Below, one piece after another: positions 12,229 to 22,222 of a DNA stretch of 64,000 nt (within the stretch, counting starts at the first letter, position 1; the number at the start of each line of letters is the position of its first letter). Position numbers and translations under genes: made by a program. Source of the DNA: Cercospora beticola. Taxonomy: Eukaryota; Ascomycota; Dothideomycetes; Mycosphaerellales; Mycosphaerellaceae. Under the pieces are notes generated by a model, which ran no database searches, was not told where the DNA came from, and saw only the letters and a list, made by a program, of their open reading frames with translations. Location of the stretch: NCBI RefSeq assembly GCF_033473495.1, contig NC_088939.1:1984001-2048000 (forward strand), given 5' to 3'.

Positions 12229-13610
12229 ATGGCATTCGGCCCGCCACCTGCCTGGGGCGGTTTTGTCCCGGGCAATGGGCGTCCGGTGAGAGGATTTTGG
12301 GATGGTGATGACATACCTGCATCTCCAATACCACGCGGACCAGCAGGCTTCCCTGGAATGGGTGGACCACCTCCGCAGCACATGTTCTCCCCTAGGCCAA
12401 TGCCGGTGCCCATGCCCGGCGGTGGAGCACGTCGAGGACTGAGAGACATGTTCAACGGGCTGCGAGCTGGCAGAGGCGTTCTGGGTCGACCCCCTAGGCC
12501 AGACTTGAGGAAGCCGAGGCGGAATGGTGACCCTCCTGGCGCAAAATTCGACCCGTCTCGATTTGTGCGACCAGAAGAAGTTGAAAAGCCTAAAGCGAGA
12601 GGCAGGCCCCAGGGTGGTCTCAATCTAGGCCTGCAGCCACAGAATTTCCAGGAAGCCTTGCATCCGGGACAATTGCCTCGAGGCGGCTTCAAGGTCATCA
12701 AAGCACTAAAGAGAGGCGGACAATCAGAAGTCGTCAACCTTGTACAGGCATCGAACGGCCAGCTGTTCGTCGAGAAGCGTATCCGCCGTCGAGGTCGTGA
12801 AGAGCTTGCAGAGAGGGAACTCCGGACCCTCGCTACTGTCTCCAAGGGTTACGGTCCGGCTAAACACCTTAACACGATGGTCGGGCACACGGCACATGGG
12901 GACGCAATATCGTTGATCCTCGAATATTGCGACGGCGGCTCAGTAGATGATCTTCTCGACAAGGCCATCAAGGCCAAACGCCCGATTTCCGAAGTCATCA
13001 TCTGGAATATCCTGTACGGTGCGGCAGCTGGATTGGCATTCCTCCACGACGGCATCAAAACCATCACGCCTGGCACAGAGCAGCCGAAGACCCCGAATTG
13101 GAATACCATCTGCCACCTTGATATCAAGCCTCAGTAAGCTCTAACCCCACCAACACATATCATATAAGACAGTGACTATCGCTAACACCTGTTACTTTTA
13201 GGAACTTGTTCATCAGTCGCACCGGAGGCATCGCCGGGCTGCCTCGGGTCATTGTCGGCGACTTTGGTTGTGCGGTGTCCTTGAAGGAAATCCAGAACGG
13301 GCAAGAGCAGGAGCGAGAGCAACCATGCGGCACTCCTGCGTGGTACCCACCCGAGGGCAAAGGAAAGATCTCTTACGGGACGAAAACCGACATTTGGGCG
13401 CTTGGTTTGACGATCTTCTGCCTCTGTCGCCTGACATACAACCCCAGCATGAGGGGACATTCGCGAGAGAATCTTTGCGGCAGGGCGTATAGCCGTGAAA
13501 TGAACGCGCTCGTCCGACTCCTCACTGCCAGCGATCTTTCGAAGCGGCCGCCTGCAAGAGATGTGGCGTCGGCGGCTTTGAAGATTTTGAAGGAGAAGGT
13601 GCAGAAATAG
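12229..13610 (+). CDS. NEK-like protein kinase with Pro/Gly-rich N-terminus and atypical catalytic loop
   Basis: Exons 12229..13133 and 13202..13610 are joined by a 68-nt intron; the product is about 437 residues. Residues 1-150 are rich in Gly, Pro and Arg and probably disordered. The kinase domain follows: the glycine loop is weak (LKRGGQSEV), the likely lysine is in FVEKRI, the hinge reads ILEYCDGGSVDDLL, the catalytic loop is HLDIKPQN with Leu in place of the usual Arg of HRD, and the metal site is GDFGCAV. The activation segment ends with GTPAWYPPEG. The C-lobe is compact and ends soon after the SKRPPARD region. The missing HRD arginine suggests activation-loop-independent regulation or reduced activity. 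The splice restores KPQN exactly. Confidence 0.85.
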
Positions 13611-14088
13611 AGTGTATAAGGCTTGGGCGCAGGCGTCCTCAGATCTTGGGCAGGACGGAGTGGAGTTGGACAGATTTCGATTTATCGGAGAACTCGAACC
13701 TGCAATGCATGAGTTCATGTGCATGGCATAGCTTCTGTAACAATATTAGTCAACATATTTGGCAATAAGACGAGCCTGTTCTCGAAATGTTCATGACACG
13801 ATACTCTCAAACTCCTGCTTCACCTAGAAATGTGCGTATGTCTTCGAAGCGTCCAATCGTCAAGCGTCCGACTCGAGCAATGGCAAAGATTTCGTGTGCA
13901 AGCAGAATTGCTCGCGATCGCAATGTTGTCAGCTGGCAGAATCGACAGCAGGAAGCGAGCAGCGGTGTCTTGGCGTCTCGGACGGAGCCGGCCACAAGTC
14001 TGCCCTCCTTCTCCCGCCGCCATCATGATAGACACAAATATGTAGAAGCTCGTAGCCATGTTCGAAACTTCGCCGCTCACCTTTGCTC
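13611..14088. other. Intergenic region, nothing recognised
   Basis: This is the 3' flank of the kinase and the 5' flank of the hydroxyisourate hydrolase. No element beyond short unsupported open frames. Confidence 0.45.
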
Positions 14089-14544
14089 ATGCCTGCACAG
14101 CATAGCACCGCCTCAGCTCGACTGCATACACTCTCACGACACCTCGCAACGTCCACCATGCCTGAACGACCGTTCATCACCTGCCACGTCCTCAACACCG
14201 TCACCGGCAAGCCTGGCGCGGGCATCGATGTCAAGCTGAAGCTCGTATCGCCAGAACACGCCACAACGGCCCATTGGACGGCGAAGACAAACGATGATGG
14301 ACGAGTAACAGCATGGAGTGCTTCAGCAGATCTCAACGAGGTGGTCAAAGCGGCAAAGGCAGGGCTGCAAGAGGGCGAGCAGCTGATTTGGAGCTTGACA
14401 TTTGATACCGAGGCGTTTTACGGCAAGGGAAACACTTTCTGGCCACAAGTCGAGCTGCGATTTGCGGCTGAGAAGGGCGAGGAGCATTATCATGTGCCCT
14501 TGCTGCTTGGGCCGTGGAGCTACACGACCTATCGTGGGTCATGA
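14089..14544 (+). CDS. 5-hydroxyisourate hydrolase (transthyretin-related), probably peroxisomal
   Basis: A single exon of 151 residues. The enzyme hydrolyses 5-hydroxyisourate, the product of urate oxidase, in purine degradation. Family signatures are the N-terminal THVL-like ITCHVLNTVTGKPG and the C-terminal PLLLGPWSYTTYRGS with the canonical YRGS end. Upstream of the conserved domain, residues 11-19 read RLHTLSRHL, a perfect match to the PTS2 nonapeptide (R-L-x5-H-L), so import into peroxisomes, where urate oxidase resides, is likely. The ATG at 14089 is needed to include this signal. A second ATG at residue 26 (MPERPF) would give a cytosolic form without it. Confidence 0.92.
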   Translation: MPAQHSTASARLHTLSRHLATSTMPERPFITCHVLNTVTGKPGAGIDVKLKLVSPEHATTAHWTAKTNDDGRVTAWSASADLNEVVKAAKAGLQEGEQLIWSLTFDTEAFYGKGNTFWPQVELRFAAEKGEEHYHVPLLLGPWSYTTYRGS

Positions 14545-15041
14545 GAACATCCTGGACAACACGGAATCCATCAGCCCATCATGCATACCGGGTTATTTCG
14601 CTATGGAAGAAGTCAACGACTTCTTTTGAGCACACCGCCCTATCATATGCTCCAGCTCATATGCTGCACATAAAGCGGTGTGCTGAGCGTGGCCAGCAGC
14701 AATCTGGACACAGGTCGTACGCGCTGGAACGACATAGCCGAGCTGCAGTGTTCTGCAGAGAATACGCGAACTTGCCCACACTTTCCAATGAAATTATGCA
14801 GGAGCGCTTAAACCCCTTCTCCAATTCGGGTCCACGGTCCACCTCCCAGGCGAATGACCTGCATAGCGACCCACTCTCACCACCCACTGACAACGCATGG
14901 CATAGGTTTGGCCGAACCTGTCATTACGCTCGTCAGAAGCGTTCGCATCCTTTCGTCAACTTCACCTGGGCTGATCCGTCTCAAAACCTTGACCCAAATC
15001 TTTCCACGTCGCCGCAGCACCACTAGCTTTGGGGAGTCGCA
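14545..15041. other. Intergenic region, nothing recognised
   Basis: A short spacer between two plus-strand genes. No motif seen. Confidence 0.45.
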
Positions 15042-15857
15042 ATGTCGAAACCTCGCACGAGCACCAAGTCTTCCCACAAGGGTCTCACACTCGCTAGAGC
15101 GCTGGAGAAAGCACAGATCGCCGTTCAGCGGGACGAAGACGGGAACTTCAGAGGAGCCTTGTCCTCATATCGAAGCGCCAGGGAACTGCTCAGCAAAGCG
15201 AAGAAGCGCGTTTCTTGCGAAGAGGATGCTGCGAGACTCGATGCGATTGCCGAAATCTACGACAACAGGATTAGAGAGCTGCGCGAGGCGATCAACAATG
15301 AGCCGCGAGATGAGAGTGACGACTCCTCTGACCAAGATCGGACCCCTAAGATACCCAAGCCTTGCACGGGCAACGCTTCTCCACTCCGGATTCAGCGACG
15401 GACATCCGGCGATTCAACCACTTCTCGGCACTGCGTGCAGTCTGTGCGCCCCGAAAGGCGCGATTCTCATCAGCAATGGCCTTTGACGCCAGAGTTTGAG
15501 ATGAAAGCGACAATGGAACGGTACTCGGTTCGCAGCCTACCCGCGCCGCCAGCAAAGTCAACTCCGAGGCTGTCGCAACGCTTCGACAATTCCCGTATAG
15601 ATGATGACACAGTACAGGTGCTTGACCTTTTGGAAAGCGGCTGGTGGGAGGATCTCATCGAGGGACGATCTCGTTGGTCGATGAGTAGCGATCGGACGCT
15701 GGTAGCGTCCCCTGGCGCATATCTCAAGGAGTACAGGGCCAAGAGTGAGAGCTTTGCACGACGAAGGAATCGAGCAGAGTCTCCAACTGACAGCATATCC
15801 TTCTGGTCACCACCTGCCACGCCACAACGGCAAGCCTTTGGAGGACGACTGGGCTAG
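15042..15857 (+). CDS. MIT-domain protein
   Basis: A single exon of 271 residues. Residues about 17-85 form a three-helix MIT (microtubule interacting and transport) domain, with alternating Ala/Leu/Arg pattern, AQIAVQRDEDGNF and SYRSARELL, as in Vps4 and related ESCRT partners. The rest is Ser/Pro/Arg-rich and probably disordered, with several SP and RS sites that could be phosphorylated. No ATPase or other catalytic domain follows, so this is likely an adaptor in endosomal trafficking rather than Vps4 itself. The assignment rests on the pattern of the N-terminal helices. Confidence 0.8.
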   Translation: MSKPRTSTKSSHKGLTLARALEKAQIAVQRDEDGNFRGALSSYRSARELLSKAKKRVSCEEDAARLDAIAEIYDNRIRELREAINNEPRDESDDSSDQDRTPKIPKPCTGNASPLRIQRRTSGDSTTSRHCVQSVRPERRDSHQQWPLTPEFEMKATMERYSVRSLPAPPAKSTPRLSQRFDNSRIDDDTVQVLDLLESGWWEDLIEGRSRWSMSSDRTLVASPGAYLKEYRAKSESFARRRNRAESPTDSISFWSPPATPQRQAFGGRLG

Positions 15858-16158
15858 AAACCTGGAAGGTATATGTCTCAGAGGAGAGTTCAAGACTCAG
15901 GTATGGACAATATGTCCATGGCACTGACATTTAAGTTGTACATTACGCTTGTCAATAACCCATCGCGCTCGTCAAGACATCGAAAGTCGCATTTAAAATT
16001 TATGCATCCCCTTCACGGGAGACAGCTTCGCATGTGGTATGAGTACCATATTCCGAGGTTCCCATGCTCACAATCTTTACGTCCTTCGCAAAGACCAGTT
16101 TCAATCCTACTCGTCACTCACATCAAAAACGCCAGTACCTGAATCTCCATCTCATTCA

Positions 16159-16962
16159 TCATATCAGCGCTACAATACCCATCACACCGGCCGCCACCAA
16201 TATCGCCACCCCAGAACTCTTGCCAGACCTCAAACCCCCCGCATCATTCCTCCAAACCTCATCCTTACACTCCCCCGGCCGATCCTCCTCCCTCTCCATC
16301 GCCGTCGTCCTCCTTATCGAAAAACTTCTCAACCGATAAGGCGTCGTCTCACACGTAGGCTTCGTATTCTCGCAACTAAACCTCCAACTCGTAGACTGAC
16401 CCACCTCACCACTACAATCCTCCGAACTATAAACTTGAAACACCAAAGGTCCCATAAGCGCTTCTTCTCGGAGAGTACTCACAGCTTCACCTTGCTGGTA
16501 CATAAGTTGAGAGTAATCTGCTGATCTGTTGAAATTGTCGGGTGAAAGGAGAGTGTAATTTAGGCCTGGATAGAGGGTTGTGAGGTTTGTGGGTGTGCTG
16601 TTGTTCAGAGAGGTGGTGGAGTTGTCTATTGGGAAGAGGGAGCCGGGTCCGAAGCAGATTAAAGTGTTATTCGGATCGGTTGTGGGGAAAGATGTGATTT
16701 GAATGTTGAAATTGTCGCCTGCGCCGGATGGGTCGTAGGTGCAGTATTTGCCATTGTTGAGGTCTTTGGATGGGTCCCGAAAGGTTATTGAGAGGAGGGT
16801 GTTGTTTGAGTATGGTTGCGAGTACTTTGTGCCTTGTGAGGAAGTGGAGCTGGGATAGATAGTCAGAAATGAACATAGGTGGATGCATTCATAGATTTTC
16901 ACTAACTTGTTATTTTGTGCCGCAGTCACGCCAGCCAGCAGCAGAATAAGGAAGAGCTCCAT
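16159..16962 (-). CDS. Secreted, probably GPI-anchored protein of unknown function
   Basis: Exons 16962..16907 and 16849..16159 give about 248 residues. The 57-nt intron (GTTAGT..CCCAG with a CTGAC branch motif) is in frame, so it can be missed; splicing removes a Cys/His-containing insert just after the signal peptide. Residues 1-17 (MELFLILLLAGVTAAQ) form a signal peptide. The mature part is rich in Asn, Ser and Thr with many N-x-S/T sites and a few cysteines. A short hydrophobic tail after SGKSSG fits a GPI-attachment signal. A cell-surface role is inferred only. I do not recognise the family. Confidence 0.75.
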   Translation of the reverse strand: MELFLILLLAGVTAAQNNKLVKIYECIHLCSFLTIYPSSTSSQGTKYSQPYSNNTLLSITFRDPSKDLNNGKYCTYDPSGAGDNFNIQITSFPTTDPNNTLICFGPGSLFPIDNSTTSLNNSTPTNLTTLYPGLNYTLLSPDNFNRSADYSQLMYQQGEAVSTLREEALMGPLVFQVYSSEDCSGEVGQSTSWRFSCENTKPTCETTPYRLRSFSIRRTTAMEREEDRPGECKDEVWRNDAGGLRSGKSSGVAILVAAGVMGIVALI

Positions 16963-17774
16963 CGTCACGACATCGTGTCTGCAAAATGCTTCTCACGAGG
17001 CAGCTTGGGATCTCACTGGAGTCATATAGCCCTTTTCCGTTTGGAGGCTTGTCCTTGTGCAATACGAGAAGCTGGGCGTCTTGCGGATGTGATCATTTTT
17101 CTAAGCTCACAAGACTTTCAGGCTTGGACGCCAGCTTTCAGTCGTGAAGTCAAGCCCGCGGTGGCTCAAGAGTGAAACTCTTTTAGCACGCTGGCTATGT
17201 AAACAAGGCGTGCCAACTTGCCAAGGGATATCTCGGACCGGCTTGGCTCTTGGTGTTGGTCTTGACGCAAAGATGGAAATGTTCTGTCATTGATCATACT
17301 GAGTGGCTGCTGGACTAGATTTGGCTCTCTCATCTGGTGGTCGTCAAGCCTTGCTACTGCGTTATGTTGTACTGCATACACGTGGTGGGTAGAGGAACCG
17401 AGAAACAATTTGCTTGCTCACTGTGGTCTCTCACTTGGGCATGTCCCAACTTCCGAGTGGTCCTATTGGCTGATATACGCCCTCACCCGACTCATCCACA
17501 AGTCCATGGGCTGCATCGCACCTTGCTCTTCTATCCGCTCTCCAGGCCCTGACACCAATGCGGCTCATCTGCTTCCATCATGGTCATCAAGCTCAATCTT
17601 GTGTTCCTTTGACAGTTCAGCCCGTTGCGACGCACGCGAACGCTCTTGCTCAGAGTTGCTACTTTCTGGCAATTGCTTTGAAATTTGAGGCAAGCAGGCA
17701 TATATGTCCTCGTCCCGTCTGGCTCATTTCTGACATCGCCACATCAGCCATCTGTCAAATCGCCTTCTTTTCTG
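16963..17774. other. Intergenic region, nothing recognised
   Basis: This lies upstream of the secreted-protein gene and downstream of the next minus-strand gene. No supported feature. Confidence 0.45.
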
Positions 17775-18650
17775 CTAATAAAGCCATACCCTCCTGCGAC
17801 TCTCGCGAAGGAATGCATTTCGGCGCTTGGTATACTTCTTCTTCCAGTCAATGAATTGCTTCAATTCGTCGTCAGCGAACTCGATACGCTGTAGAAGTTC
17901 TGGGACTCGCGAGAGCAGCGCCGTCTCGCCTCCGATGATACCCAATGCATCTTGCTTGACAGCAGGAACACCTTGAAGTGAGCGACAGGACCGCAGCACT
18001 GCTGTACAGTAGCAGAAATCAGTTTGTCGTTGACCCAGATACGCTCCCCAAGCGTCTATGATAATTTGGACTACCTGTTCCGCGTCGTCCAATAGTGATA
18101 CATCAAAGATCGATCGCGTGCGCTCAAGGTCTGCGAAGATCTCGCTGTGGTCTTTCAAGTCTTTGAAGTTCTGGCGCAAGAAAGATGTCTCATTGTGGTC
18201 CTCCAGACCCAGCACATGCTTCAAAGCATCGATGGTGTCGACAGGGCGTGAAGTTCGGCATGCGTCGCCCACGGATGTCGCAACCTCCTGGTATGACCAG
18301 TCTTCGGGTCGCGATCTGAGCAGCGCTTTCCGTGCCTGGGCAGGATTGATGGCAGTAACCTGGAAATTCCATGTGCGCCTCAAGGTTCGTCCTTCGTCGT
18401 ACGGCTCTCCTGTAGGATATTTGAAGTACTGTCGGCGTTCTATGATGTTTGGATGTGCAAACACATGCAGTGAGTGTGAATCAGGTAGCTTGACGACGTG
18501 TTTCTTCCTTTTCTCCAAGCTCTGCAAGGGGTTGAGGGCCTTGAAGTCGAGCTGCTGTTGAAGCCCAAGAACTTGAAGCGATTCCCCGGTGCTACGAGTG
18601 AACATGGTGAGCCCTGGACGAGCGCCTCGCACCATGCGAGTGACAGACAT
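17775..18650 (-). CDS. Uncharacterised protein, possibly mitochondrial
   Basis: A single exon of 291 residues from the ATG at 18650; the open frame extends a few codons upstream only with a GTG. The N-terminus (MSVTRMVRGARPGLTMFTR) is basic and free of acidic residues, which suits a mitochondrial presequence. The remainder is charged and mostly helical in composition, ending with a very basic tail (KKKYTKRRN and following). No catalytic motif or membrane segment is visible and I do not recognise the family. Length and composition make it a real gene rather than a chance frame. Confidence 0.65.
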   Translation of the reverse strand: MSVTRMVRGARPGLTMFTRSTGESLQVLGLQQQLDFKALNPLQSLEKRKKHVVKLPDSHSLHVFAHPNIIERRQYFKYPTGEPYDEGRTLRRTWNFQVTAINPAQARKALLRSRPEDWSYQEVATSVGDACRTSRPVDTIDALKHVLGLEDHNETSFLRQNFKDLKDHSEIFADLERTRSIFDVSLLDDAEQVVQIIIDAWGAYLGQRQTDFCYCTAVLRSCRSLQGVPAVKQDALGIIGGETALLSRVPELLQRIEFADDELKQFIDWKKKYTKRRNAFLRESRRRVWLY

Positions 18651-19025
18651 TCTGGCAGCTGTTGGCACTCGTTGGTCGATCTCCGAGTCCTTCGCTGGTG
18701 GATTCCTGGTCGCAGGACTCCTTCGTCCTACTTCTTCCTCTTGTCTAGCTTTCGTTCATGTACACCACGACCAAAGTGCCGAACCAGAAAGAAACCAAAG
18801 TATCTGGGGAATGAGCTGTGGGTGCAAACGCCCGAATCCTTGTCTTGTTTTGCGGGCAGCGTAGCACAGAGCCACAGTCACGCGTCTGGAACAACCACTC
18901 TGGCGAACTTGCCTCTCTTTCGTTGATCTGACTGCGGATGGTATTGCAAGATGTCTATCGAGTCGCATAGTTCAGTCGATTTCACCGGAATATCCATCAA
19001 GACAACGATTTCGCTCACAGTATCG
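18651..19025. other. Short intergenic region
   Basis: A spacer between two minus-strand genes. Nothing recognised. Confidence 0.45.
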
Positions 19026-20673
19026 TCAAGACCTTGCCAGCAATATCTCCAACTCTCCGTCACCCAAACTCGGCTTCTCTCCCTTTGCTCTCCCACCCAA
19101 CAGATTTGCAAACCCCTTCACAAAGCCAGAAACAGCACTGTCACTCCTCGTTCTCCCACTGCTCTTTTTATTACAGCTTGTCCCGAACCTGACAACACCC
19201 TCACCCTCTGAGCTTACAATGTTCATCTCTTCTCCAGCACCAATAGCTCCACTGCTCACCTCATCCACGACCTCAAATGTGACCGCTCTTCGCCTGCCAT
19301 TCTTCGTCACGATACTGTTCGTCCGCGCGAAAGACTCGAGATGATGACTGCCGTCCTGTTTCGCGTGTACGAGGCCCAATGGCGGACGCGTTCGTTCTGC
19401 TGCTCTGAGAGGTGGAGGTGAAGAGGTGTCGTCTGAAGCCAAAAGACTCTCGGGTTCGGTCGTGTGATCGCAATTTCCAATCGCTTCGAGGAAGGACAAA
19501 ACGCGATCGTACCAGAATTCCGCTCCGGCACGCGTGGTAGATTCTTTCGCTGTCGGCTTCCTTCCTCCGATTCGGTTGCGGTTGCGTTGGCGCAGGAACT
19601 TGCTGCTTGCAAAAGTGGAAGCTATAGGGGAGGAAGATCCCGATGAAGGAAGCGACGAATTTGCTCGGAGCACGAGCTGTCGAACATGCTTTGCTCGCCG
19701 GGGACGCGGACTCCGCGGGCGAGATTTTGTGCTGTCTGTGACCGATTTGTTGTCTTCCCATGCCGCGAAGGGATGTAAGCTGTCGGAGGGTGACGAGACA
19801 GGACTGGACGACTGCGACGAGCTTGCTGAATGTTCATCTTCCTCGCCGAGCAGAAAAGCAGACATGGTAAGCAGGGCTCCAGTCGTGCCATCCAGCTTGT
19901 TGAAATTGCCTATGGCAACAATGCGATGATAAGGCCGGTCTGGCTCAAGATCCTCCTGTTGCTGCCGCCCACCCGAGGTCGAAGGACGATTAATCACAAG
20001 GCCACCGGGAACGACGACAGGTCTCGTGCAAAGTATTTGAGCGCGAGAGATGCTAGATCCTAGAGAGGCAGTGGCAATAGCGCGGAATTGCTTGAACATT
20101 TGCGCTGCTGGCTCTGTATTCGGCACAAAAAGCTGCGTCCAATGTCGTTGCGATCTTACAAGTGAAGAAAGGTCAGTGACCACGTCAAAGTGTCCTTCAG
20201 CTTGCGGCGAGTCGAGGCATAACGTGGGCTTCACGTCAGGATCGTATCGAACAAGCAGTACGCGGACGTCGACCGCGTTGGCTCCGCAGTCCGGTATGCC
20301 ATGTTCAATGCAAGTCGATTTGGCCAGCTCGTAGATACCACTGACCAAGGCGGCAACGGCGCTGAATTGCTCTGCCCGTGTGGTCGTGTTCAATCTTTGG
20401 TAGTCGACTACTAGTTGGCTCAGAAGGGGGCGCAATGTCGAGAGCTGCATCAGGTCCATGGCCACGAATCTGTGGTAAGACGGCTCTCAGAGCCGGCTTA
20501 TAGGCGAAGGCGAGAGAGGACGCGCTGGGAGGCGTAGGCGGTGGTGGTAGGAGTAATAACCCATGGGCTTTCCCGGGCAAATTGTCGTTCGGCGCGTATG
20601 TCGACGATGCTGTGGTTGTCGTGGAAGAACCGGGTCGGAATCGAAAGGACGAAGACGATGAAAGGCGAGGCAT
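19026..20673 (-). CDS. Uncharacterised Ser/Arg-rich protein
   Basis: The main exon is open from 20469 to 19026. A model starting at the ATG 20673 with exon 20673..20561 and a 91-nt intron (GTTATT..CCACAG) keeps frame and gives about 518 residues. A minimal model starts at ATG 20459. The first 150 residues of the main exon look globular (LRPLLSQLVVDYQRL, then VRVLLVRYDPD), followed by a long Ser/Pro/Arg-rich segment with possible nuclear-localisation stretches, and a C-terminal part ending in ELEILLARS. No family recognised. The donor of the proposed first intron is weak, so the 5' end is uncertain; the rest is solid. Confidence 0.65.
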
Positions 20674-21445
20674 TTTATGTGTTTTTCTTCGCGAGTTGTC
20701 TTCTGATGGATCTGCGTCAACTGAAGGATGGCGATGGTGCTGCAGCGTGTGCGAGTTTACGTTAAACCTGTTGGTGTACTCCTTATGCCGTGATTCGGAA
20801 TGTCGTGTCGATAAGATATCTCTGCCTTTGAGTTGATGATCGTGCGACTCTCACTACCTCCGCCGGTCGTTGTTCGTTGCGAGGAAAAGGGAACGATGAA
20901 AGCTGCCATCGAAAGTCGCCCGTTGAGCTGCATGTGAGTATCTCATGTTTCAAGCGCAGACCGCTCATGCGAGGTCGTTTGCTATTACATGCAGGCTACT
21001 CTTCACGGTGGTAAAGCCTATTGACATTTACTCTTGATGCCTCTGACTCAACGTCCCGTGCTGAGAGCGGCTTGTTAGGGAGAAAGTTCAAGTACTTCAA
21101 TCACAGCGCTCTTTTGCTGTGAGATCACTAACAGTGAGATCCTCGCAGAAAAGCGATATTGCGCACTTGGGGGAAGTCTGATATCCTCCTCATGATCTCA
21201 GCTGCCCAGACATGCTTTCCGCAAGGCAAATTGGCGAGGCGATGGCCTGAAAATTTCTCCGCTTCAACAGCAAGTCTGAATACATGACTGCGACTCTGCG
21301 GCAGTAGTCATCACCGTATCACAAACCTGACCAGACACTCCATCACCGTGACAAGTTAGCTTGAAGAAGCATTGCCGTCACAGTGCCGGGCGTCTAATGA
21401 GGCTGCATCTTGTTCCGCCCGCTGAGTAAGATTTCGCGAGCCGCC
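20674..21445. other. Intergenic region, nothing recognised
   Basis: No motif seen upstream of the minus-strand gene. Confidence 0.4.
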
Positions 21446-21868
21446 ATGAGTCGTGCCACAAACTCAACTTCGAAAGGCTCAGCGTCCGCCGGTGTCGTTG
21501 TGTCGGTGGAGTGTTCTCCCGGAGTACCTATTGCGACAAGGAACTGCGATCCCATGGAGTGCGTTGATGATTGATCCAAGACAAGACCATGGCCATCTCC
21601 AACAGAAGGGGCCAGCTCAAGCCACCTACAATCATCGGGACATGTTCAACGGCCGGAAAAACTCATCGTGCGCCAGATGCACGAGCCCAAATCTGTAGTA
21701 CCATCGATCTGGCACGCCGTTGAAGACATCCGGTGCCAAATCGAAGAAAAGGAATCCGCGCAGCTACGTGCGGACAGCCGAAACACGCGCAACTTGACAG
21801 CTTGCCCAAACAAGCAACCGCTCTATGGCCCACTCTCTCCAGCCGAGTGGAACGACTCCGGGGACTAG
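21446..21868 (+). CDS. Possible small gene with an in-frame TGA or a 57-nt intron
   Basis: From the ATG at 21446 a frame of 42 codons runs to TGA at 21572..21574. The same frame then stays open for 98 codons to TAG at 21866..21868, with protein-like composition (for example IWHAVEDIRCQIEEKES and PLYGPLSPAEW). A phase-neutral 57-nt GT..AG interval starting at GTACCT would remove the TGA and give about 121 residues. No family recognised. It may instead be two unrelated frames or a relic. Confidence 0.3.
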
Positions 21869-22222
21869 AGGAGTCCTGACATTTGTACAGCCTTGCGATT
21901 CATCATGCTACGTATTTTCAGCTCAATCATCCGTGACAGCAGTAGCCGCAGCATGACAAATTGTGACACCTCTCAGCGCGTCCGTCTCTCAAAATCGATT
22001 CGCCGAACAATCAAAAGTCTATGCTCATGATCAGAATGTGCCATGCAAGAAGTGAAACCCATCACCGCCAAGAACCAACCACCGAATCAACCACACATTC
22101 TAAACCAGCGCCGTCGCTTATAGAAATTGCAGTGAAATAACCATTCATCAGTCGTCCACGTAGCTGTGCTGTCACTGATAATAGTATGGGGGCTGAAGAG
22201 TATCCTCGTAGTGACCAGGTTG
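21869..22222. other. Short intergenic region
   Basis: The 3' flank of the transcription factor gene. Nothing recognised. Confidence 0.4.

Noticed and set aside
20470..20560. Possible readthrough of the first exon in its own frame to 20305
   Set aside because: That frame ends after low-complexity sequence, while splicing at 20560/20470 links it to the long globular frame.
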